DNA of 34,174 nucleotides. Source: Bacillota bacterium. GTDB lineage: Bacteria; Bacillota; Limnochordia; Darwinibacteriales; Darwinibacteriaceae. This document shows, in pieces, positions 1 to 8,076 of this stretch. The notes under the pieces were generated by a model. That model saw only the letters and a list, made by a program, of their open reading frames with translations. It made no database searches and was not told where the DNA came from. The stretch covers positions 1 through 34,174 of the forward strand of contig JAAYMM010000076.1 in NCBI GenBank assembly GCA_012521335.1. Reading direction: 5' to 3'. The number at the start of each line of letters is the position of its first letter. The stretch's first letter is position 1. The translations under genes were made by a program, and so were the position numbers.

Positions 1-141
1 ATGACACGGCTCCAGGACACCTGTGAGACCGTTATTGCCATGCAACTGTTGGTGCTGAACTTGGAGCGCAAGCTCCGAATTCTTCTTGCCCATTTTTTAA
101 GTTGGCTGTTTTCCAACCAAAACGGGACTTTGTGTTGCTGA
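1..141 (+). other. Open frame entering from the left edge (MTRLQDTCETVIAMQLLVLNLERKLRILLAHFLSWLFSNQNGTLCC*), resembling a DDE transposase C-terminal tail
   Basis: Frame 1 is open to TGA at 139-141. The 'A.Q..VLNLERKLRILL' tail resembles C-termini of IS transposases. Short and partial. Confidence 0.25.
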
Positions 142-205
142 TATCTGTCTGTTCAGCAACCCCTACTTAGTTGCCGGTCTCTTTCTGGGCCCATCGTTCG
201 CCAGG

Positions 206-1324
206 TTGATCACTGCGCAGGATGTTGAGGCGCTGGCTGTGATCAGTGAAGTGGCTCTGGCCATAATCGCTTTGAGCATTGGCAGTGAGTTCGTACTGGA
301 TGATCTGCGCAAGCTGGGGAAGTCTGTGGTGGTGATCACGATACTGGAAGTGGTAGGGGCAATTGGGGTAGTGTTCGCCCTCATGTACTTTGTGTTCGGC
401 CAGCCTTTTGCTTTCAGCATTGTCATTGCCTCCATGTCCGCGGCCACCGCTCCAGCAGCAACCCTTTTGGTCATCAGGCAGTACCGCGCTGATGGTCCCG
501 TCACCAGGACGCTTTTGCCCGTGGCCGCCCTAGATGATGTTCTGGGGATCATCGCCTTTGGTGTGGCCATGTCGGTGGCTAGGCTGTCTGCGGGCAGTGC
601 CGATGCCTCTTTAGGACGCATGCTGCTGCGGCCTGTCCTGGAAATCGCAGGTTCTCTCGCCCTAGGCACCGTACTGGGCTTTGTGCTGGCCGCGGTGGCC
701 AAGAAGGCTGAGGATCGGGATGAGCTGCAGGGCATGGCTTTGGGTGCGATTGCGGTGGCTGCCGGTCTGTCTAACGCTCTAGGTTTATCCGCACTCTTAA
801 CAAATATCATGATGGGCAGCATCCTGGTGAATGTCATGCGCCATTCCATCCGGGTGTTTGGTTCCGTCAACGACTTTGCATCTCCAGTATATGTCTTGTT
901 CTTTACCCTGGCCGGAGCCAGCCTTGATCTGCGCGTCCTCATGTCTGTGGGCATCATGGGCATCGCCTACATCTTCGCCAGGGCAGCAGGGAAAATCCTG
1001 GGGGCCGGCGTGGGAGCCCGGCTCACTAACGCTCCAGAAACAGTAACCAGGTACCTGGGTTTTACGCTGCTGCCCCAGGGGGGCATATCTGTAGGCCTTT
1101 CTGTGCTGGTAAGGCAGTATCTGCCCGACTGCGCGGTAGCCATCACCACAATTATCATGTTCAGCGTCTTGGTCTACGAAGTCTCTGGGCCTATTTTTGC
1201 CAAACTGGCCCTTCAAAAGGCGGGAGAAATCGGTGGGATGGACAGAGATGCATCGCCTGCCCGACAGGTAGAGTCAGCTGCCCAGAAACGGGAAACGCCG
1301 GCCATTGCCTTTGACCAGGGCTGA
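206..1324 (+). CDS. Cation:proton antiporter (KefB/NhaP-like, CPA family), N-terminus apparently missing
   Basis: Multi-TM protein. Homology-like sequence 'NPYLVAGLFLGPSFARL' extends upstream to about nt 158, but that frame has no ATG/GTG/TTG before TTG206 and a stop at 98-100. Confidence 0.8.
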   Translation: MITAQDVEALAVISEVALAIIALSIGSEFVLDDLRKLGKSVVVITILEVVGAIGVVFALMYFVFGQPFAFSIVIASMSAATAPAATLLVIRQYRADGPVTRTLLPVAALDDVLGIIAFGVAMSVARLSAGSADASLGRMLLRPVLEIAGSLALGTVLGFVLAAVAKKAEDRDELQGMALGAIAVAAGLSNALGLSALLTNIMMGSILVNVMRHSIRVFGSVNDFASPVYVLFFTLAGASLDLRVLMSVGIMGIAYIFARAAGKILGAGVGARLTNAPETVTRYLGFTLLPQGGISVGLSVLVRQYLPDCAVAITTIIMFSVLVYEVSGPIFAKLALQKAGEIGGMDRDASPARQVESAAQKRETPAIAFDQG

Positions 1325-1365
1325 GCATAATTGTGTACTGGAAGTTGGCCTCAACCTAACAGGAG

Positions 1366-2028
1366 GTGAACTGTACGATCGAGGCAAATCTGCAGGAACC
1401 CATGGCTGTTGGCACCAATCTGGGTACAAGCGTTGAGGTGGCTTACGGTCTGAACGCTGAAGGGGAGCTGAGCCTTGCCGCTACTCCCATCGACAACCCG
1501 AATGCAGCCTATCTGGCTGCCACCACCAAGATCGAGATCGCCGATCTACCGCCCTTCAGCGTTCATGAATCAATCAGCGATGGGACCTTGACCGTAACTT
1601 TTAGTGAACCCATGACCAAGGTGGGGCCAGTTCCCGACGGCTGGTCGACGTGGTCTTCGCCGCCGTTTTCCGAAGATCCTAACCCCTATGTGCTTATCTC
1701 TCCGACCAATGTTCTGACCCTGGACCTGTCTAGACCCGTATCCGTCTTCGGCTTTGAGCTGGAGCCCTCCCCGTTTGGCGAGTTCGATTTCACGGCGGAC
1801 TTCTACTTGGGAGACACTCTAGTCGAAAGCGTCAGTAGGGTTGTAGACGGCAATAGCGGAGCCCGTTTGTTTGCCAGAACAGATGGACGTATCGATCGGG
1901 TGGTGATCTTTGGACCAGTAGAGTTCGCCATCGCCCAGGTGCGCTACCGACTTGATGTGATCGAACAGACCGCCATCCTGGCCTTTGCCCTGCTTGTACT
2001 GCTGGTTCTGGCGGTGATCTTGCTGTAA
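1366..2028 (+). CDS. Hypothetical tail-anchored protein, no N-terminal signal, C-terminal TM helix
   Basis: ORF of 220 aa with a strong AGGAGGTG at the start (GTG1366 overlaps the SD). The C-terminal hydrophobic stretch ends at the stop. Confidence 0.65.
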   Translation: MNCTIEANLQEPMAVGTNLGTSVEVAYGLNAEGELSLAATPIDNPNAAYLAATTKIEIADLPPFSVHESISDGTLTVTFSEPMTKVGPVPDGWSTWSSPPFSEDPNPYVLISPTNVLTLDLSRPVSVFGFELEPSPFGEFDFTADFYLGDTLVESVSRVVDGNSGARLFARTDGRIDRVVIFGPVEFAIAQVRYRLDVIEQTAILAFALLVLLVLAVILL

Positions 2029-2046
2029 GGCCAAGCAATGAGCAAA

Positions 2047-2077
2047 GGGGCCAGCTGATTCTGCTGGCTCCTCTTTT
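2047..2077 (+). terminator. Rho-independent terminator
   Basis: GGGGCCAGC-tgattct-GCTGGCTCC followed by TCTTTT. Confidence 0.65.
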
Positions 2078-2101
2078 CGCGCCCCCAAGGACTGAACCAG
2101 G

Positions 2102-2360
2102 AGTTGGCTGCAACCTAGAGGAGGTGAGTTTCCATAGACACTGTTTGCAGGGAGGAGAAGCCCGTAGGTAGTAATCTAGGCACCTGCGTAGAGGCACCAC
2201 AGCCTGGAGATGTACCTGAGATGGAACGGGCAGTATTAGCCACCCCTATCGAGAACCCCGACGCCCAGTATCTTGCGGAAACCACAAAGCTCGACTTCGC
2301 CGGCCTGCCTTCCGGCGTGTCTGATTCCATCTCTGATGGGCAGTTGACAGTCACTTTTAG
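2102..2360 (+). pseudogene. Truncated, frameshifted second copy of the 1366..2028 gene
   Basis: Upstream sequence (agttggc..caacct..aggaggtga) and translation (VGSNLGTCVEA...ATPIENPDAQYLAETTKLDFAGLPSGVSDSISDGQLTVTF) parallel copy 1 (VGTNLGTSVEV...ATPIDNPNAAYLAATTKIEIADLPPFSVHESISDGTLTVTF). Similarity ends at about 2358. Confidence 0.75.
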
Positions 2361-2382
2361 CTTTTGGCACTCAGCCAAAAGC
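2360..2382. repeat. Perfect 9-bp inverted repeat with 5-nt loop (GCTTTTGGC-actca-GCCAAAAGC)
   Basis: Read directly. It sits exactly where similarity to copy 1 ends. Confidence 0.7.
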
Positions 2383-2410
2383 CCTGTACAAGAAGCGGTT
2401 TTCCAGAGAA

Positions 2411-3367
2411 TTAAAGGCCTAGTTTAGCCCGCAAATTCTTCAGCATATCTTCAGTCATGGCATCCAGATCGTATTTGGGCTGCCAACCCCATTCCTCCCG
2501 GGCCGCACTATCATCCAGGGAGTTGGGCCAGGATTCGGCAATAGCCTGCCTGACTGGGTCCACATCGAAGTCCAGTTCAAACTCGGGGATGAACTTCCGG
2601 ATGGAGCGGGCAATGTCTTCGGGAGCAAAGCTCATCGCGGTAACGTTAAAGGCGTTTCTGTGGACCAGCTTCGTCGGATCTGCCTCCATAAGCTGGATAA
2701 TGGCATCGAGGGCATCGGGCATGTACATCATGTCCATCTTGGTGCCCGGACCGATGTAACTGGTGTATCTCTTGTTGCGCAGAGCTTCGTAGTAGATATG
2801 TACTGCGTAGTCGGTGGTGCCTCCGCCGGGCAGCGTCTTGTACGAGATGAGGCCGGGGAAGCGCACACCCCTAGTATCCACTCCGAACTTGTGGTAGTAG
2901 TAGTCGCAGAGCAGTTCGCCGGCCACTTTCGTTACACCATACATGGTGGAGGGCCTTTGAATGGTATCCTGTGGTGTATTGTCTTTGGGGGTGGAGTCAC
3001 CAAAGGCCGCAATGGAACTGGGGGTAAACACAGCGCAGTTCTCTCCTCTGGCCACCTCCAGCACATTGTACAACCCGTTGATGTTCACTTCCCACGCTAG
3101 GTGGGGATTCTGTTCTCCCACAGCGGAGAGGATGGCTGCCAGGTGAATGATGGTGTTGATTTTGTGTTTTTTCACCACCTCCGCCAGCTGTTCGCGGTTG
3201 GTTACATCTACAACCTCAAAGGGACCCGCGGCCACGAGCTCTTCGTGCCCGTCCTTGGCACTTTTGCTGCTGGCCACCACGTTGCTCACACCGTAGATCT
3301 CCCTCAGACGCTCAGTCAGTTCGGAACCGATCTGGCCTAAGGCCCCTGTCACTAGAATTCTTCGCAC
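2411..3367 (-). CDS. NAD-dependent epimerase/dehydratase, SDR-type L-threonine 3-dehydrogenase
   Basis: N-terminal ILVTGALGQIGSEL Rossmann motif, YGVTKVAGE (YxxxK), and overall resemblance to short-chain threonine dehydrogenases. Confidence 0.82.
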   Translation of the reverse strand: MRRILVTGALGQIGSELTERLREIYGVSNVVASSKSAKDGHEELVAAGPFEVVDVTNREQLAEVVKKHKINTIIHLAAILSAVGEQNPHLAWEVNINGLYNVLEVARGENCAVFTPSSIAAFGDSTPKDNTPQDTIQRPSTMYGVTKVAGELLCDYYYHKFGVDTRGVRFPGLISYKTLPGGGTTDYAVHIYYEALRNKRYTSYIGPGTKMDMMYMPDALDAIIQLMEADPTKLVHRNAFNVTAMSFAPEDIARSIRKFIPEFELDFDVDPVRQAIAESWPNSLDDSAAREEWGWQPKYDLDAMTEDMLKNLRAKLGL

Positions 3368-3484
3368 TGGAAACCCTCCTAAACATTAGAGCTGTGGAAT
3401 GGTGCTGTTAATAGATAATTTGTTTAGCTTGTCACAATACCCTGCTGGCCCGGCAAGTTTTTCTTTTCGGCGCCTCTGACAACA

Positions 3485-3640
3485 CAAACCCCACGGCTTA
3501 AGCCGCGGGGTTCGTGGTTGGGTTGAGAGAAGCTTTGAGTTTGCGTCTGAGGTGGCCTATTCGAGGAACCACGTAATCAGGGAACAGAAAGCCACCTAAC
3601 CTAGTTCAACGAGCACCTCCCTTATAGAAGCCTTCTCTTA
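3485..3640 (-). ncRNA. IS200/IS605 right-end / omegaRNA-like remnant without an adjacent tnpB
   Basis: AACCCCgCGGCTTAAGCCGtGGGGTT hairpin (minus strand, fully paired via one G.U), then TTTGTGTTGTCA. Upstream (minus strand) GTTGAAC...AGGT-type sequence typical of IS605-family ends. Confidence 0.45.
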
Positions 3641-3792
3641 ATTGTACGCCGGGAATCGCTGCGTGAATAGGCACTGAAGGTTACCTTTTTGCTGGTTTTC
3701 GTCTAAGAGATAGGACGCGCTGTGGGGGGCTGTTTGCCGGAGGAGGGACGGTTTATCTTTTGGCCTACTTGGTGCATAATGGGATCGAGGTG

Positions 3793-3980
3793 ATGCAATT
3801 GGACAAGCAAAGGAGAAAGGAACTGCGGGAAGCCTATAAGTTCCGGCGTCCTGAAATGGGCGTGATCGCCTACCACTGTAAAGCAACGGGTGATCTCAAG
3901 AAGACCATACAGCGGAGTTAGAAGAGCTCCTGGAGCTGCGTCTGGAGGCAGAACCTGGGGCCAAGAAGATCAAGCGTTGA
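3793..3980 (+). pseudogene. Internally deleted GIY-YIG nuclease family gene
   Basis: MQLDKQRRKELREAYKFRRPEMGVIAYHCKATGD matches the family N-terminus. After a short junction, another frame reads AELEELLELRLEAEPGAKKIKR*, which matches the family C-terminus. Confidence 0.65.
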
Positions 3981-4025
3981 GCTTGGTCGTAGGCTGGCCC
4001 AGGGGGCGTTGGAGGGGACGAAGGC

Positions 4026-4955
4026 ATGGATTTTAGACAGCTTGAATCGCTGGTGGCCATTGTGAAGCATGGCAGCTTCACCAAGGCAGCAGAAGAACTG
4101 TTTCTTACCCAGCCCACGTTGACGGGGCATATCAGGTCCCTGGAGAACAAGCTGGGTACAGTGCTGTTGAACCGCTGCGGGAAGGAGGTAACGCTGACTG
4201 AAGCGGGGCAGATCCTGTACAAGTATGCTGTAGACATGCTGAACACCAGGGAGCTGGCTTTGTACTCTTTGGCCCAATACGAAGGGAAGCTGGAAGGGGA
4301 ACTAGCAATCGCAGCCAGCACCGTGCCCCAACGGCACATTCTTCCGCGCCTGCTCACTGCCTTTAGCCAGCACTACCCCGGGGTGACTTTCCAGCTAAAT
4401 CAGCATGACAGCCAGGGAGTAGTGCAGGCCATTACCTCCAGCGCGGTCGATTTTGGCTTCGTAGGAACCAGCCTGGCCTGCAGTGATCTGGAAACGGTGG
4501 AGCTGTGCCGGGGCCGTTTGGTGGTTGTGGTGCCTCCTGAGGGCAAGTTTGCAGAAGTGAGCAGGGACAGTATTCGGTGGGATGAAGTGCGGGGCGAGCG
4601 GTTCATACTCAGGGAAGAGGGATCCGGAAGCAGGACCATTTTCCTGCGCGGCCTGCAGGAAAAAGGCTTGGACTGGAAAGACCTTAACGTGGTTGCTACC
4701 ATGGAAAACCCCGACACCATTAAGCAGTGTGTGATGGCAGGCTTGGGCATCACTGTGCTTTCGGAATTCTGCGTTCAGCAGGAGGTGCGTTTGGGCCTGC
4801 TCAAGGCCTTTTACCTTGAGGGTTTCGAGCTTACCCAGCGCTTCTACTTCGTGGTCCATAAAAGCAGGGTGCTCTGCCCTGTGGCCAGGGCCTTCCAGGC
4901 CTTTACCGTGGACTATGCTAAGAATCTGCCAGAATTCTGCGCACGGCAGCAATGA
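4026..4955 (+). CDS. LysR-family transcriptional regulator (selenium metabolism-associated type)
   Basis: N-terminal LysR HTH (MDFRQLESLVAIVKHGSFTKAAEELFLTQPTLTGHIRSLE), substrate-binding domain, and adjacency to the yedE module. Confidence 0.88.
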   Translation: MDFRQLESLVAIVKHGSFTKAAEELFLTQPTLTGHIRSLENKLGTVLLNRCGKEVTLTEAGQILYKYAVDMLNTRELALYSLAQYEGKLEGELAIAASTVPQRHILPRLLTAFSQHYPGVTFQLNQHDSQGVVQAITSSAVDFGFVGTSLACSDLETVELCRGRLVVVVPPEGKFAEVSRDSIRWDEVRGERFILREEGSGSRTIFLRGLQEKGLDWKDLNVVATMENPDTIKQCVMAGLGITVLSEFCVQQEVRLGLLKAFYLEGFELTQRFYFVVHKSRVLCPVARAFQAFTVDYAKNLPEFCARQQ

Positions 4956-6072
4956 CTGCGTGCATCTCCTGCTCCGTGTTGAAGTGGCCTGGTGAAAAGC
5001 GCACTGAACCCTGGGGAAAGGTGCCCAAAGTCTTATGGGCCGTAGGGGCGCAGTGCAGGCCTGGCCGCGTTTGGATACCGTATTCTTTGTCCAGCCGAAA
5101 GGCCATTTCTCCGTTGTCCCGCCCGGGAAAGTCTACGGAGACTACAGCTACACGCTCATCCAAGGAGCGGGGACCAACCAGCACGGCTCCGTCCAGATCG
5201 GCAAAACCGTCGAGGAGGATTTGGGTCAGGGCCAGCTCCTTGGCACGAATGGCCTCCAGACCGGTTGTTGCTAAATAGCGCAGGCTGGCATGGAGCCCAT
5301 ACAGCGCAGGCAGGTTCATTGTTCCTGCCTCGAACTTGTCGGGCAGATAAGGCGGGACCTGCTCGTGTTCAGAAAAGCTGCCCGTTCCGCCGCTGATCAG
5401 CGGCTCCATTTGCTGCGCCAGCTCGTCGGTGAGCACAAAGCCGCCAATACCCTGGGGCCCCAGCAATCCTTTGTGCCCCGTGAAGGCGATGGCATCCGCT
5501 TTGATCTTCTGGAAATCCAGCTCCAGCACCCCTGCGGTCTGAGCTGCGTCGACGATGAAAATGAGTCCCTTTTGCTCACACAGCGCGCCGACCTCCTCCA
5601 CGGGCAGGACACTGCCGCATACATTGGAGGCGTGGGTGACTACCACCATCTTAGTGTTGGGCTTGATCTGTTCCTCAAATTGGGCGGTTTGGACCCGCCC
5701 TTCTTTATTGCCCCACACCCGGGAGTGTTCCACGCCCTGCTGCTCCAGCTGCAGCAGTGGCCGCATGACCGCGTTGTGTTCCAGGGAGGAGACCAGCACG
5801 TGGTCACCAGGTTTCAGCAGGCCCTTGAGGAGGAAGTTCAGGCTCTGGGTCACATTGAGTGTAAAGATCACGTTTTCCGCCTGAGGGAAGTTGAACAGAG
5901 CAGCGATCTGCTCTCTCGTTTCCCAAACCACCTCCTGGGCTGTGGAAAAACCAGCAGATCCGCTGCGATTGATGCTGCCGGAAACCTCATCCAGGCAGTG
6001 CTTAACCGCCTCGCTCACCCCAGGTGCTTTGGGATAAGATGTGGCTGCGTTATCCAGGTAGATGCGCTTCAT
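4918..6072 (-). CDS. Aminotransferase class V / cysteine desulfurase family protein (EF2568-type)
   Basis: IYLDNAATSYPKAPGV, SSLEHNAVMRPL, and the PLP-lysine region FTGHKGLLGPQGIGG. Confidence 0.9.
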   Translation of the reverse strand: MKRIYLDNAATSYPKAPGVSEAVKHCLDEVSGSINRSGSAGFSTAQEVVWETREQIAALFNFPQAENVIFTLNVTQSLNFLLKGLLKPGDHVLVSSLEHNAVMRPLLQLEQQGVEHSRVWGNKEGRVQTAQFEEQIKPNTKMVVVTHASNVCGSVLPVEEVGALCEQKGLIFIVDAAQTAGVLELDFQKIKADAIAFTGHKGLLGPQGIGGFVLTDELAQQMEPLISGGTGSFSEHEQVPPYLPDKFEAGTMNLPALYGLHASLRYLATTGLEAIRAKELALTQILLDGFADLDGAVLVGPRSLDERVAVVSVDFPGRDNGEMAFRLDKEYGIQTRPGLHCAPTAHKTLGTFPQGSVRFSPGHFNTEQEMHAVIAAVRRILADS

Positions 6073-6206
6073 GTTCAGTACGCCTCCTTACTCCATTGTA
6101 CACCGGCGGCTGGGGGGAGTAGATAGGATTGCTTTATCAAATGTTCAGCTTTATAGGGAATCGTTATTGTACAAGGGCAGGCTGGGTTGCATATAATGGA
6201 AGCGGG

Positions 6207-6228
6207 TATTGACAAAAAAATATCAATA
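6207..6228. promoter_or_regulatory. Candidate LysR-type operator (TATTGA-N10-TCAATA)
   Basis: Perfect 6-bp dyad in the divergent intergenic region between the desulfurase and yedE. Confidence 0.4.
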
Positions 6229-6253
6229 AATGCATATGGCAGGAGGTATTGCT

Positions 6254-7336
6254 GTGGGAAGTAGAAAAGGCATGGCCTTAGCGGGAGCCATAGTAGGTGC
6301 CTTGGCCGTGGCTTTGGTGGCCTTTGGCAACCCCGTAAACATGGGTATCTGCGTTGTCTGCTTTATCCGGGATACCGCGGGGGCTTTGGGTCTGCACCGG
6401 GCCGCGGCGGTTCAGTACATACGGCCAGAGATCATTGGCATTGCTCTTGGTGCCTGGCTCATGTCCCTGAAGGGCGGCGACTTTAGGGTGCGGGGTGGTT
6501 CAGCACCGCTTACCCGGTTCGTATTAGGTTTCTTTGTTGTCATCGGTGCACTCATGTTTCTGGGCTGCCCCCTGCGGATGATCCTCAGGTTAGCGGGGGG
6601 AGACTTGACAGCCATTTTCGGCTTTTTGGGTTTCACAGCGGGCATTCTCCTTGGAGTTGCTTTTCTCAACGGCGGATTCAGCCTCCAGAGAACCTATGCT
6701 CTGCCCAAGACGGAAGGCTTTGTGTTTCCAGCCATCCAGGCGGCTCTGCTCGTACTCCTGGTGGCAGCGCCAGCCTTTATCTTCTTCAGCCCAGAAGGGC
6801 CCGGTTCCCTGCATGCACCCCTGGTAGTTTCCCTGATAGCGGGTTTGATTGTGGGCGGTTTGGCGCAGAGAAGCCGGCTGTGTATGGTTGGCGGCATTAG
6901 AGACTTGGTGCTCTTCAAGGACGCCCACCTGATCACGGGCTTTGCGGCCATTTTCATCGTGGCCTTGCTCGGCAACCTGTTTACCGGCAACTTCAAACTG
7001 GGCTTCAGCGGCCAGCCCGTGGCCCACACCGATTGGTTGTGGAATTTCTTGGGTATGCTCCTCGCCGGCTTAGGTTCGGTTCTGCTTGGCGGGTGCCCCC
7101 TCAGGCAGATTGTGCTGGCGGCAGAAGGGAACATCGATTCCGCTGTAACCTTTTTGGGTATGGTGGTTGGTGCCGCCTTTGCCCACAACTTCGGCCTGGC
7201 CGCCTCAGGGGCTGGTGCAACCGCCAACGGCAAGGCAGCTACAATTGTTGGCTTGATCGTGGTGGCCGTTATTGGCTTGGTGAACATGGAGCGTGTGCAA
7301 GCTGGCCTGAAAGGAGAGATGAGCGTTGGCTCTTAA
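6254..7336 (+). CDS. yedE: YedE family putative selenium transporter
   Basis: Multi-TM protein with duplicated GCPLR(M/Q)I motifs (GCPLRMILR, GCPLRQIVL) and the N-terminal GNPVNMGICVVCFIRDTAGALGLH. SD AGGAGG before GTG6254; the tracked ORF starts at 6230. Confidence 0.9.
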   Translation: MGSRKGMALAGAIVGALAVALVAFGNPVNMGICVVCFIRDTAGALGLHRAAAVQYIRPEIIGIALGAWLMSLKGGDFRVRGGSAPLTRFVLGFFVVIGALMFLGCPLRMILRLAGGDLTAIFGFLGFTAGILLGVAFLNGGFSLQRTYALPKTEGFVFPAIQAALLVLLVAAPAFIFFSPEGPGSLHAPLVVSLIAGLIVGGLAQRSRLCMVGGIRDLVLFKDAHLITGFAAIFIVALLGNLFTGNFKLGFSGQPVAHTDWLWNFLGMLLAGLGSVLLGGCPLRQIVLAAEGNIDSAVTFLGMVVGAAFAHNFGLAASGAGATANGKAATIVGLIVVAVIGLVNMERVQAGLKGEMSVGS

Positions 7337-7538
7337 GACAGTGGATGCCCGTGGCAGGGCTTGCCCGGAACCGGTGCTGCTGACTAAAAAGGCGCTGCAG
7401 CAGTCTCCTGAAGGTGTGGAGGTGCTGGTGGGTAACAGTACATCCCGGGACAACGTGCGGCGCTTTGCCGAATCCCGCGGCTACAAGACACAGGTGAAGG
7501 AACAGGGGGAAGATTTCCTGCTGATCATCACCAGGTGA
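7326..7538 (+). CDS. TusA/SirA-like (YedF N-terminal-like) sulfur-carrier protein
   Basis: VDARGRACPEPVLLTKKAL (CPxP). TTG start overlaps the yedE stop. Confidence 0.88.
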   Translation: MALKTVDARGRACPEPVLLTKKALQQSPEGVEVLVGNSTSRDNVRRFAESRGYKTQVKEQGEDFLLIITR

Positions 7539-7542
7539 GAGT

Positions 7543-7785
7543 ATGGAGTATATCGCCACTTTTTTCACGCACTCCGGTGCGGTGAAGTACAAAAGGTATC
7601 TTGGCAATCTCGGCGTGCCGGTGGAACTTTTCCCTGTACCGAGACGCTTGAGCTCTGACTGCGGCATTGCCGCCCAGTTTTGCACCAACCTGCGTTTGGA
7701 AAGCCTAATTACCGGTGACGTCCACAGGCTTTTCAAGGTGGACTTGGCCGGTGAAAGGCTGGTCTACAGCGCCGACAACCGATAA
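7543..7785 (+). CDS. DUF3343 domain protein, putative Se/S carrier-like
   Basis: 80-aa protein MEYIATFFTHSGAVKYKRYL...VPRRLSSDCGIAAQF, directly downstream of the TusA-like gene. Confidence 0.85.
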   Translation: MEYIATFFTHSGAVKYKRYLGNLGVPVELFPVPRRLSSDCGIAAQFCTNLRLESLITGDVHRLFKVDLAGERLVYSADNR

Positions 7786-7802
7786 CTAGGCAGTGAAAAG
7801 CG

Positions 7803-7840
7803 CACCTCCCCTGCTCCAGGCCGAGCGGCGGGAGGTGTTC
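7803..7840 (+). terminator. Stem-loop at the end of the yedE operon
   Basis: CACCTCCC ... GGGAGGTG followed by TTCTTG. Confidence 0.45.
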
Positions 7841-8076
7841 TTGTCTGTGCAGCCGTACTAGCTCTGCACTGGGCGAGGTAGGGGGTTACGGGCGCACGGT
7901 GAAGATGGGCAGTTCGCTCTGCCCTTACAAATGGGAAAAATTTGTTGAGAAAAAGGGATCTGGGACTGGATGGAGAAATAAAGAAGTGGTTGGTATGCGC
8001 TTCTCGTGGCGCGGCCACTCTTTTTTTCCTCCATATCTTACTTAACTTAAAAAACTAAACGGAGCGGAGGTGCGGC

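Noticed and set aside
163-963. 266-aa minus-strand ORF antisense to the antiporter
   Set aside because: Composition (Ala/Thr/Ser/Met-rich, no domain) is typical of shadow ORFs opposite GC-rich coding sequence. The plus strand carries clear antiporter motifs.
3638-3886. 82-aa minus-strand ORF considered as a TnpB remnant next to the omegaRNA-like hairpin
   Set aside because: No RuvC or zinc-finger motifs; it overlaps the decayed GIY-YIG gene on the other strand.
5290-6126. 278-aa plus-strand ORF inside the cysteine desulfurase gene
   Set aside because: Antisense to a confidently identified enzyme; no recognisable motif.
7338-7785. Possible in-frame TGA (selenocysteine) in the TusA-like or DUF3343 proteins
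   Set aside because: Expected active-site positions encode Cys (ACPEPV, SSDCGIA) and no internal TGA was seen.
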